A stretch of DNA of 47,627 nt. Source: an uncultured Oscillospiraceae bacterium. Its GTDB lineage: Bacteria; Bacillota; Clostridia; Oscillospirales; Ruminococcaceae. Of the stretch, positions 8,031 through 14,931 are shown piece after piece. Each line of letters begins with the position of its first letter. Positions within the stretch are counted from its first letter, which is position 1. A program made the translations under genes and the position numbers. The stretch spans positions 1 to 47,627 of the forward strand of contig CAJUPO010000014.1 of the NCBI GenBank assembly GCA_910588145.1, given 5' to 3'. The notes under the pieces are model-generated. The model had not been told where the DNA came from and made no database searches. It saw only the letters and a list, made by a program, of their open reading frames with translations.

Positions 8031-8345
8031 ATGAACAGTTTAATTAGTTATTACGATATTCCAGTGATAATATTAGTAATATATCTTGCTGTTTTGCACT
8101 GGAAAAAGCAAAATATGTACTATAAAGAGCGTGAAGAAGAAATTGAATTTAATGAATCAAGGGGAATATCTAATTCTCTAGAATCTAATTCATTAAGAAT
8201 ATCAGATAAATATACTAAAACACTCCTTTTGCTAATTATTGTATGTGGTATTATAGCAATTTATAACAGAATAAATGGCAATATGCCAAATATATTTCTT
8301 ATTTTAAAATCCCTTATTATGAGAAAAATTAGACCTTATTCTTAA
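8031..8345 (+). CDS. Two-helix membrane immunity protein (family A, allele 2)
   Basis: A 104-residue protein preceded by an AAAGGGG ribosome-binding site. It has a helix at about residues 10-24, a Glu/Ser-rich middle and a second helix ending in IYNRINGNMPNI, the tail motif shared with 4201, 10475 and 10810. It follows the family A toxin at 6534 and precedes a terminator. Variable centre and conserved ends fit an immunity protein co-diverging with its toxin. Confidence 0.65.
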   Translation: MNSLISYYDIPVIILVIYLAVLHWKKQNMYYKEREEEIEFNESRGISNSLESNSLRISDKYTKTLLLLIIVCGIIAIYNRINGNMPNIFLILKSLIMRKIRPYS

Positions 8346-8349
8346 TATG

Positions 8350-8385
8350 AAACGACTTTTGAAGAGATTCAAAAGTCGTTTTTAT
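8350..8385 (+). terminator. Intrinsic terminator after module 5
   Basis: Perfect 14-bp arms (8350-8363 and 8368-8381) with a GAGA loop and a T run. Just after it, 8389-8410 (aacttgtttcgctttttaatac) looks like the right arm of the 1265-1293 terminator, a recombination remnant. Confidence 0.8.
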
Positions 8386-8421
8386 TAGAAAACTTGTTTC
8401 GCTTTTTAATACATTAAAAAA

Positions 8422-8450
8422 TTGACAAATTAGCGGTTATATGGTAAAAT
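8422..8450 (+). promoter_or_regulatory. Module promoter P5 (TTGACA-17-TAAAAT)
   Basis: TTGACA at 8422-8427, 17-bp spacer, TAAAAT at 8445-8450. The in-frame stop TAA at 8450-8452 overlaps the last base of the -10 box, and the toxin frame opens directly after it. Confidence 0.8.
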
Positions 8451-8455
8451 AATTA

Positions 8456-8752
8456 AAAACAGGAGCATCAGGAGGAAGTGTAACGATACCGCCACAGTTT
8501 ATAGGAGAAGATTCAGACGGAGATGGATTAGATGATAATATAGAAGTAGCAATTGGTACCAAACCTTTAAATACTGATACAGATGGAGATAGTTTTGATG
8601 ATTTAGCAGAATATGAAAATGGAACAGATCCGTTTACATATGATTTAAGTACAGGAGAGTATGTCAGCGGTTTTGTAAAAGGATTAATTTTAGGTGATTT
8701 TGTAGAATGTGAAAATATACCTACATTACTTGGTCAAATTACAAGCGGGTTT
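8456..8752 (+). repeat. Leader and pre-toxin coding remnant without a start codon (module 6)
   Basis: In the toxin frame this encodes TGASGG, PPQFIGEDSDGDG, two further DTDGD-type repeats and the start of a pre-toxin region. From the TAA at 8450 to 8752 there is no in-frame ATG, GTG or TTG. It is therefore real coding-derived DNA that cannot be translated from a normal start in this position. Confidence 0.75.
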
Positions 8753-9223
8753 ATGCCTGTTGTATCGGATTTGCGGGATGTAATAGCAAATGCAGGAAAT
8801 GGAGAATGGGGTTATGCATTATTAAGCGGAGTAGGTCTTATACCTATAGCAGGAGACAGTGCAAAAATTGCCGGAACACTTGGAGAGTTTATATATGCAG
8901 ATGAAATAGGTGAAGGAATAAGCAGCATTGCAAAAAAGTATAAAAATCTTGAATGCGTAGAATGTGCTGATAATATTAAAGATTATTTAAAAGGCATTGG
9001 GCAAAGCGGAATAAAAATTGATTTAAAATATGGTGATGGTTTTATTATTCATGAATTATATTCAAGTACTGAGGCAATAAGTACAAATGGTAAACATTAT
9101 GCTATTTTATACAATAATAAGGTTTATGACAATTTATTCCCAAATGGAATAGAGTATGATAAATGGTTAAATGGATTTATAGCTCTATGGGGTGAAAAAA
9201 TTGTAAGCCATACTGAATTTTGA
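8753..9223 (+). CDS. Orphan toxin module with pre-toxin domain and papain-fold toxin (Tox-PL-2-like)
   Basis: The ATG at 8753 is the first possible start; the coding frame continues upstream through the leader to 8453. Residues 1-50 (SDLRDVIANAGNGEWGY, GLIPIAGDSAKIAG) match the Gly/Ala-rich pre-toxin TG type of domain that precedes toxins in polymorphic systems. Residues about 65-155 fit the papain-fold toxin 2 pattern: catalytic Cys in VECADNIK, His in STNGKHYAI and an Asp/Asn in VYDNLF with a trailing W. The family is predicted to act as a cysteine peptidase or deamidase. An immunity gene follows after 9 bp. Confidence in the fold is good from the motif spacing; the substrate is unknown. 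Confidence 0.75.
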   Translation: MPVVSDLRDVIANAGNGEWGYALLSGVGLIPIAGDSAKIAGTLGEFIYADEIGEGISSIAKKYKNLECVECADNIKDYLKGIGQSGIKIDLKYGDGFIIHELYSSTEAISTNGKHYAILYNNKVYDNLFPNGIEYDKWLNGFIALWGEKIVSHTEF

Positions 9224-9232
9224 GGTGAACGA

Positions 9233-9562
9233 ATGAAAAAACCAAAAGATATAATTGAATTATTATTTATGATAAAAAAAAGAGGAGGCCTGTACATAGG
9301 AACAAAATCAATTACAAGGCTTAAAAGTTTTATTGATGGATATAAGTTTGTAATGAATTTAGAAAACAAAGAATATAACGCTGATGTTTATTATCAATTT
9401 AATGATTGGATGGCACAAAAATATAATGTAAAAGAATCGATATTATGGGATATGTATCTATTAAAATTAACAGATGATGAAGGAAAATCATTTGACCTTT
9501 TTTTTGAAGAGTTAGAAATGTTTTTGAAAGAACATAATATAGATATTCCAGAAATTGACTGA
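9233..9562 (+). CDS. Immunity protein for the papain-fold toxin
   Basis: A 109-residue soluble protein with an N-terminal K.RGGLYIG..S..RL..F..GY pattern that I associate with small immunity proteins beside papain-type toxins, though I cannot name the Pfam family with confidence. It is paralogous to the gene at 9924. The last 22 or so residues (FDLFFEELE, LKEHNIDIPEID) and the DNA beneath them (9504-9570 against 10224-10293) are almost identical in the two genes. GAGGTGA provides the ribosome-binding site. Confidence 0.65.
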   Translation: MKKPKDIIELLFMIKKRGGLYIGTKSITRLKSFIDGYKFVMNLENKEYNADVYYQFNDWMAQKYNVKESILWDMYLLKLTDDEGKSFDLFFEELEMFLKEHNIDIPEID

Positions 9563-9591
9563 AACATTAAGAAAGCAGGACAAGCTTAAGG

Positions 9592-9896
9592 CTTGAATGC
9601 GTAGAATGTGCTGATGAAATTATTGATTTTTTAAATAAACATGGTTTAGATTATAAAGTTACTTCAATTAATATAAAAAATGTAGATGGCATTCCTAATT
9701 ATTATAATATATTGAGCGGTCTTTAGGAACGAATATTTCTACTAATGGATTTTATAAGGGAGTATTATTTGATAATAAAATATATGATAATATTAACCCT
9801 AATGGTATAAAATTAGAAGAATGGTTATCAGATTTAGTCATATCTTATCGAAATGGTAGTGTTGATTTACTTCATTATATAATGCGGGTGTTTTAA
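9592..9896 (+). pseudogene. Frameshifted second papain-fold toxin domain
   Basis: The fragment begins exactly at the toxin-domain boundary: the 24 bases for LECVECAD are identical to those of the preceding toxin. It reads 44 codons to a TAG (GGTCTTTAG) and resumes in another frame as SLGTNISTNGF...VLFDNKIYDNI...W. In the resumed part the catalytic His of NGKHYAI is replaced (NGFYKGV). It has no leader, no pre-toxin region and no start codon, so it is dead as a gene. Its partner immunity gene at 9924 is intact. Confidence 0.75.
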
Positions 9897-9923
9897 AGTT
9901 AAATTAGAGGGAAAAGTAGTATT

Positions 9924-10286
9924 ATGGCAATCAATAATGATGGAAGTTTAAAATTAATTCAGTTTTTGTTAGGAGTAAAAAAACGACCACAGTTATTTTT
10001 AAATAAAAAATCTTTAAAAAGATTAGGCTGGGTGGAAATGGGATTTATGTTTGGTTACAATAATTTAAATAGCAGTATTGATTTAAATTTATTCGCAAAT
10101 GAAAGTAAAAATAGTATATGGAATGATTTTAGTAAATATATTTGTCAAAAATATAATATTACTACACCAAATTATACTGAATTAGTAAATTATTGTCAAT
10201 CAGACGAAAAAGCTTTTGATTTGTTTTTTGAAGAGCTAGAAATATTTTTAAAAGAACATAATATAGATATTCCAGAAATTGACTGA
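9924..10286 (+). CDS. Immunity protein paired with the broken papain toxin
   Basis: A 120-residue paralogue of the 9233 product with KKRPQLFL..KSLKRLG near the N-terminus and an almost identical C-terminus. The middle is strongly diverged (Asn-rich), the part expected to recognise a different toxin allele. AGAGGGA precedes the ATG. Its toxin is frameshifted, so the gene now works, if at all, as a stand-alone immunity gene. No terminator separates it from promoter P6. Confidence 0.65.
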   Translation: MAINNDGSLKLIQFLLGVKKRPQLFLNKKSLKRLGWVEMGFMFGYNNLNSSIDLNLFANESKNSIWNDFSKYICQKYNITTPNYTELVNYCQSDEKAFDLFFEELEIFLKEHNIDIPEID

Positions 10287-10298
10287 AACATTAAAAAA

Positions 10299-10327
10299 TT
10301 GACAATTTATAAGCTATATGGTAAAAT
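10299..10327 (+). promoter_or_regulatory. Module promoter P6 (TTGACA-17-TAAAAT)
   Basis: TTGACA at 10299-10304, 17-bp spacer (with the aagctatatgg variant seen in P2), TAAAAT at 10322-10327. It drives a toxin-deleted module. Confidence 0.8.
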
Positions 10328-10329
10328 AA

Positions 10330-10473
10330 ATAAAAACAGGAGCGTCAGGAGGTAGTGTAACGATACCGCCGCAGTTTATAGGAGAAGATTCAGACGGAGA
10401 TGGAATACCTGATATGGTAGAACTTTATAAATTGAATATTATATTAGACAAATACACTTATGAGGTTAATTAA
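10330..10473 (+). pseudogene. Toxin deletion scar: leader fused in frame to the toxin tail
   Basis: The leader (KTGASGGSVTIPPQFIGED...) is intact up to DMVELY (ends about 10429) and then continues directly as KLNIILDKYTYEVN, the last residues of the family A toxin at 2868. The junction falls at an AT dinucleotide shared by the two parents and keeps the frame. About 1.4 kb of module has therefore been lost compared with a full family A module. The longest ATG-started peptide is 19 residues. Confidence 0.8.
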
Positions 10474-10474
10474 T

Positions 10475-10756
10475 ATGAAAGAGTTACTATCTTATTGGGA
10501 TTTATCATTAGGTTTAATAGCAGTAGGGATTGGATCATTTTTACAATATAAACGTAGAATTTATGAAAAAAAACGAGATAATGAAATTTTAAGAAAGGGT
10601 GAAAGTTTATTTAAATATTCTCGGTATATGGATGATCGTCATGCACATTATTGGCATGGATTATTAATATTTCTTGGAGTAGCATTTATTTATAGTAGAA
10701 TAAAAGGAAATATGCCAAATATTATTGATTTTATAGAATATTGTGTAACTCATTAA
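10475..10756 (+). CDS. Two-helix membrane immunity protein (family A, allele 3), toxin-free
   Basis: The start is at ATG 10475 (MKELLS) behind GAGG, as in the near-identical 5' region at 4201. The 93-residue product has the same N-terminal helix (YWDLSLG), a diverged His-rich centre (DDRHAHYWHG) and a C-terminal helix ending IYSRIKGNMPNI. Its toxin has been deleted, so it is retained alone behind promoter P6. Confidence 0.65.
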   Translation: MKELLSYWDLSLGLIAVGIGSFLQYKRRIYEKKRDNEILRKGESLFKYSRYMDDRHAHYWHGLLIFLGVAFIYSRIKGNMPNIIDFIEYCVTH

Positions 10757-10809
10757 AAAGTACTAAAGAAATATAAAGTCAGCATTAGGTAATTATGAGG
10801 TTGTTCAAT

Positions 10810-11088
10810 ATGAAAGAGTGGGATTTGTTTTTAGGTTTAATAGCAATAGGGATAGGAATTTATAAGAGATATAAATTATATATTAATAGAAAAAAAAATA
10901 ATGAAATATCAAAAAGAAAAACAATTGGTGCATGTACATTTTCATCTTATGCTAGGATAAAAAATGAAAGCTTGGAGGACTCATTTTGTTATCTTACGAT
11001 TACTGTAGGTATTATATTTATTTATAATAGATTAAAAGGAAATTTACCCAATATAGTTATCCTATTAAAAGAACTTAGTACTTATTAA
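10810..11088 (+). CDS. Two-helix membrane immunity protein (family A, allele 4), toxin-free
   Basis: A 92-residue paralogue whose C-terminal 30 residues are identical to the 4201 product (the IIFIYNRLKGNLPNI region onward), while the centre is unrelated. The bases before its start (aattatgaggtt) resemble the end of a family A toxin gene, suggesting that a second toxin was lost here too. GAGG at 10797 is the likely ribosome-binding site for ATG 10810. Confidence 0.6.
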   Translation: MKEWDLFLGLIAIGIGIYKRYKLYINRKKNNEISKRKTIGACTFSSYARIKNESLEDSFCYLTITVGIIFIYNRLKGNLPNIVILLKELSTY

Positions 11089-11102
11089 TAGTAAAAGTGT
11101 TA

Positions 11103-11134
11103 AAACGTCTTTTGAAGTGATTCAAAAGACGTTT
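11103..11134 (+). terminator. Intrinsic terminator after the immunity pair
   Basis: Perfect 14-bp arms (11103-11116, 11121-11134) and a T-rich tail. The segment 11005-11168 is nearly identical to 4385-4550, covering the immunity gene end, this terminator and the following -35 region. Confidence 0.8.
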
Positions 11135-11166
11135 TTGTTTGTTTTGATTTTTAATATATTAAAAAA

Positions 11167-11196
11167 TTGACAATTTAAGCGGTCATATGGCAAAAT
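11167..11196 (+). promoter_or_regulatory. Degraded seventh copy of the module promoter
   Basis: TTGACA at 11167-11172, an 18-bp spacer and CAAAAT at 11191-11196. The extra spacer base and the -10 change should weaken it. It ends at the junction with the truncated dGTPase gene. Confidence 0.6.
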
Positions 11197-11225
11197 AATT
11201 AAAGAATTGAGGCAAGCTTTAATAA

Positions 11226-12338
11226 TTTGAATGTGCGGGGCTTATACATGATATAGGAAATCCTCCGTTTGGTCATTTTGGAGAAGATTCCATACGAGAT
11301 TGGTTTACCAGGAATTTAAATAAGTTGGAGTTTAAAGGTCAAAAGATTGATGAAGTGCTTACCGAGCAAATGCTTGGTGATTTTTATCATTTTGAAGGTA
11401 ATGCACAGGCTGTTAGACTACTTACTAAACTTCATTTTCTTATTGATAAGAATGGTATGAATTTGAATTACACATTACTTAATGCTATAATTAAATATCC
11501 AGTTTCTTCTGTTCAAATAAATAAGAACAGTGGTGATATTAAGGATAAAAAAATGGGATATTATTATGCTGAAGAGGGAATTTTTAATGCTGTTACTAAT
11601 AGTACAGGAGCAATTGGGTGTCGACATCCACTTGCTTTTATTCTTGAGGCGGCGGATGACATTGCATATAAAACAGCAGATATTGAGGATGCTGTAAAGA
11701 AAGGTTTTATTTCATATCAACAATTGTTATTTGAACTTAAAAATGTATATACAAATAAATGTGTTGATGATGGAGAGAAAAAAGAATATAACCATGCAGT
11801 TGAAAAATTAGAATTATATTATAATAAGGCTATAGAAAATAAAGTTTCTCATCCTGAACAAAATGCTGTTCAGCGTTGGATTATTTATGTTCAAGGAGTT
11901 TTATTGAGATGTGCGTCTTATGGGTTTACTAGTAATTATAATGCAATAATGAATGGGAGTTTCACAAAAGAAATTATCTCAGTTTCACATGGTAATACAA
12001 TAGCATATGCTCTAAGTGATATTTCTTTCAAATATGTTTTTCAGTCTAAACAGATTTATAAGCTTGAAATTGCTGCAGGAACTATAATTGAATACTTGCT
12101 AGATAAATTTACCAATGCAGTAGTTAAGTATGATACTGATGAAAAATTATCATCCCTTGATAAACGACTAATTGCATTGATTTCGGATAATTATATACAG
12201 GCGTATAAGATTCATTCCGCAGAAAAGGATGAATCAGAGAAACTATATTTAAGATTGTTATTGGTAACTGATTTTATATGTGGTATGACTGACAGTTATG
12301 CTAAAAGACTGTATCAAGAAATTAATGGAATTATATAA
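11226..12338 (+). pseudogene. dGTPase (dgt-like HD phosphohydrolase), 5'-truncated
   Basis: The frame from 11226 encodes ECAGLIHDIGNPPFGHFGE, the HD metal-binding signature of deoxyguanosinetriphosphate triphosphohydrolases. About 350 residues with dgt-like features follow, including a conserved HPLAFILEAADDIAY block with further metal-ligand residues. Stop codons (TAATAA) lie directly upstream in frame, and the N-terminal region normally preceding the HD motif is missing. The adjacent bases in another frame (ELRQALII) look like a frameshifted remnant. The first usable start, TTG at 11325, lies after the HD motif, so a product from there would lack key ligands. The array has apparently replaced the 5' end of this gene. 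Confidence 0.75.
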
Positions 12339-12348
12339 GGAAATTATG

Positions 12349-12388
12349 TTGACGTTTTGAACCCTCGTGTTCCAAACGTCAATTTTTT
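12349..12388 (+). terminator. Intrinsic terminator after the dgt remnant
   Basis: 9-bp arms (12349-12357 and 12374-12382, ttgacgttt / aaacgtcaa) with a 16-nt loop and a run of six T. Confidence 0.8.
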
Positions 12389-12534
12389 ATGCCGTAAACA
12401 ATGAGTATATGCGATATTTCCGGCAGTTTATAGCCTTTTTTCCTTTGAAGTACATACAGAAACCTATTTATATTCTATTGTATAAATTTAAATCAAGAAA
12501 AAAGTAAATAAATTGTTAATATTCATAAATAATC

Positions 12535-12563
12535 TTGATTAATTTATGAATATGGTGTAAAAT
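12535..12563 (+). promoter_or_regulatory. Promoter of the LytTR regulator gene
   Basis: TTGATT at 12535-12540, 17-bp spacer, TAAAAT at 12558-12563. It overlaps an inverted repeat (attcataaat / aatttatgaat, 12521-12551) that could be an operator. The rest of 12389-12638 is AT-rich with no ORF that I can support. Confidence 0.6.
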
Positions 12564-12638
12564 TTATTTATTAAATCATTGGTTTGTTAATCTACTAAAT
12601 ATTAAGCTTAATAAAAATCTAAATCAAGGAGGAAAAAT

Positions 12639-13334
12639 ATGCTTAGTATTGCAATATGCGATGATGAAAAAGAAACTATTAAATTGGTAAAGGCTATTTT
12701 ATCTAATTATTGTGAAAAAAGATTTATAAATTATCAGATTTATGAATTTGATGACGGTAACAAACTGCTTAATGCAAATAAAAACTTTGATATAATTTTT
12801 CTTGATACAGAAATGAAATCAACCAATGGAATTGAAATCGGACAAAAAATAAGGGAAAATAACCGCCTGGTTACAATAGTATATATAACAAGCCATACAG
12901 AAAATTGGCGTGGGGCTTATAAGGTTCATGCATTTGATTTTATAATAAAGCCATTTACTAAAAATGATATTTTTTCTGTAATGGACGACTATCTTGCTGC
13001 TGTAAATTTCAATGAAAAAAGAAAGATAATATTTCCGACAGACGGAGGAACAATTTGTTTAAATATTAATGATATTTATTACTTTATGTATGAATCTAAA
13101 AAAAAGGTTTATGTATATACTTCAGAGAAAAAAATATTGATTAGGCAGCATTTGATGGAGATTTATGAAAAGCTGGATAAAAATCGCTTTTATAGATCGA
13201 GAAGAGATTGTATATTAAATTTAGAATATGTACAGGAAATAAAAAATGATTTTGTAATTGTGATGAAAAACGGTGATTTGCTGCCATTGGCACAAAAAAA
13301 GAAAGATGAATTTCTTACAATGCTGACAAAGTAA
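12639..13334 (+). CDS. LytTR-family response regulator
   Basis: A 231-residue AgrA/ComE-type regulator. Residues 1-120 are a receiver domain with acidic Asp8/Asp9, phospho-acceptor Asp56 in IIFLDTEMK, the conserved YITSH threonine and the IIKPF lysine. Residues about 130-230 form a LytTR DNA-binding domain (the FYRSRRDCILNLEYV stretch is characteristic). AAGGAGG precedes the ATG. No histidine kinase is adjacent. The gene sits directly upstream of, and in the same direction as, an ABC-transporter operon whose promoter carries phased direct repeats, so it is a good candidate for its activator. Confidence 0.9.
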   Translation: MLSIAICDDEKETIKLVKAILSNYCEKRFINYQIYEFDDGNKLLNANKNFDIIFLDTEMKSTNGIEIGQKIRENNRLVTIVYITSHTENWRGAYKVHAFDFIIKPFTKNDIFSVMDDYLAAVNFNEKRKIIFPTDGGTICLNINDIYYFMYESKKKVYVYTSEKKILIRQHLMEIYEKLDKNRFYRSRRDCILNLEYVQEIKNDFVIVMKNGDLLPLAQKKKDEFLTMLTK

Positions 13335-13399
13335 TATTTATTATTACGGCAGATTATATATGTCAAATATAATGCTTACATAAATAATATAGTAGAACA

Positions 13400-13430
13400 A
13401 ATGACATGGATTACGGTCCATGTCATTTTG
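13400..13430 (+). terminator. Intrinsic terminator after the LytTR gene
   Basis: Perfect 11-bp arms (13400-13410, 13417-13427; aatgacatgga / tccatgtcatt) with a 6-nt loop and a short T run. Confidence 0.7.
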
Positions 13431-13434
13431 GGGA

Positions 13435-13471
13435 ATTTAGGGCAATATATCAGCATTCAGGGTAAATATAT
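13435..13471 (+). promoter_or_regulatory. Candidate LytTR operator: direct repeat spaced 20 bp
   Basis: ATTTAGGGCAATATAT at 13435-13450 and ATTCAGGGTAAATATAT at 13455-13471 are direct repeats offset by exactly 20 bp, about two helical turns. The second touches the -35 box of the ABC operon. Paired, helically phased direct repeats next to a -35 are the usual arrangement of LytTR sites; the assignment to the 12639 regulator is inference. Confidence 0.55.
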
Positions 13472-13499
13472 TGAAAATTATGGGAAAATAAATTATACT
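13471..13499 (+). promoter_or_regulatory. Promoter of the ABC/adaptor operon
   Basis: TTGAAA at 13471-13476, 17-bp spacer, TATACT at 13494-13499. The transcript would start about 30 nt before the solute-binding protein gene at 13534. Confidence 0.7.
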
Positions 13500-13533
13500 A
13501 TAGTTATAAATATTAATAAGGTGGCGTTAAAAA

Positions 13534-14931
13534 ATGAAAAAAATAAAAATTGGAAAAAATAAAATAACTTCGTTTTTATCTTGCTTATTAAGTTTAACAA
13601 TTCTGACATGCTCATTATCTGCCTGTACGTCGTCAAAAGATAAAAATAATGAAATAGTTCAGGAAAAAACAAATAAGCTTGTTCTTTATGGGGGGCCTTT
13701 TGGAAATAATGCGCTTAAGGCAGCAGTAAAAATATTTGAGTCAAAGTTTCCTGAGGTTAATGTGGAATATAAAGAATTTGGGGAGTTAGGTGATCCTGAG
13801 GCGCAAAACAATTATGTTGAAGCTTTGAAGTATGATTTATCTTCCGGAAGCGGTCCCGACCTGATTTTTGGATATGATTATGAATTTGATGATTTTTACG
13901 GTATGATGGACAGCGGTACCTTTGCAGATATAAATACTTATATTGAAAATGATGAAACATTTAACAGTGATCTATATAATGAGGTTGTAATGAACTCAGG
14001 ATTATATAAAGGAAAACTCTGTTATATCCCCATTTCATATAATGTTTTGTCCCTTGTTTCAACACAGGAGACTTTGGAGCATGCCGGATTCCAATTTGAC
14101 AGGAATACAGATTTGAGCGGTTTTTCTTCACAGATGAGCGAATTTATATCAAAGAATAAAAATTCTTCTGATGAGCTTTTATTTAGTACTTATCAGATGC
14201 AAATGTCAGTCTTTTCACCTTGGAGCGGTGTGGAAGCGATAGATCATGAGAATAAAAAAATCTTGACCGATTCAGAAGAATTTAAGTCTACAATGGAATT
14301 ATATAAAACCTACTATGAAATGGATCGGCGCGGCGATGAGAATCTTTGTTCGAATACAGGCGACGGAGCAAAGTTAGTCAGAAATAATAAAGCACTCTTT
14401 TATTATAATACACTTAACGTGGCGGACGTTTTAGAAACTTATTCTGCGCTTGTGGATGAGCATACCCCAGTTTTGTTTAATTTTCCGTCTGCAAATAACA
14501 AGACTGTAGCAGAACCTGATTATATTGCCGCTATACGAAAGGGAAGTCCTAATCAGGCAAATGCTTATGAGCTTTTGAAAATTTTGTTGTCTGAAGAATA
14601 TCAAACTAAACATGCAATAAATTGGGTGGATAATTTCAGTTTAAATGTTCCGATTTTAAAATCTGCATTAAAAAAAGGAATAGATAAATGGCTGAGTAAA
14701 CAAGTCGGCGGCGGAACTCCTGACGGCAGCATTAAATATGCTGATTTGTCAGATGAGCAAATACAGTTATTTGTTGATACATTTGGAGATATTGATATTT
14801 GTATTATGCCTAATGCGAATGCCCGCGTCTTTACCTGGGAAGCTATGGAGCCGTATTTTAAGGGTGAAAAATCATATGAAGATTGCTTAAAGAATCTTAA
14901 TAATAAACTGGAGCTTTATATAAATGAATAA
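13534..14931 (+). CDS. Extracellular solute-binding lipoprotein of a sugar-type ABC transporter
   Basis: A 465-residue protein with a lipobox ending LSAC (Cys31), so the mature form is membrane-anchored outside the cell. The body has the family 1 carbohydrate-binding-protein layout: KLVLYGGPFG near the start, an early SGSGPDLIFGYDY segment, a YKGKLCYIPISYNV hinge region and late AYELLKILLSEEYQ. Ligands of this family are usually oligosaccharides. The gene overlaps the first permease by 8 bp and heads a five-gene operon. The later genes (HlyD-like, MacB-like) are not part of a normal sugar importer, so the ligand may not be a nutrient. Confidence 0.85.
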   Translation: MKKIKIGKNKITSFLSCLLSLTILTCSLSACTSSKDKNNEIVQEKTNKLVLYGGPFGNNALKAAVKIFESKFPEVNVEYKEFGELGDPEAQNNYVEALKYDLSSGSGPDLIFGYDYEFDDFYGMMDSGTFADINTYIENDETFNSDLYNEVVMNSGLYKGKLCYIPISYNVLSLVSTQETLEHAGFQFDRNTDLSGFSSQMSEFISKNKNSSDELLFSTYQMQMSVFSPWSGVEAIDHENKKILTDSEEFKSTMELYKTYYEMDRRGDENLCSNTGDGAKLVRNNKALFYYNTLNVADVLETYSALVDEHTPVLFNFPSANNKTVAEPDYIAAIRKGSPNQANAYELLKILLSEEYQTKHAINWVDNFSLNVPILKSALKKGIDKWLSKQVGGGTPDGSIKYADLSDEQIQLFVDTFGDIDICIMPNANARVFTWEAMEPYFKGEKSYEDCLKNLNNKLELYINE

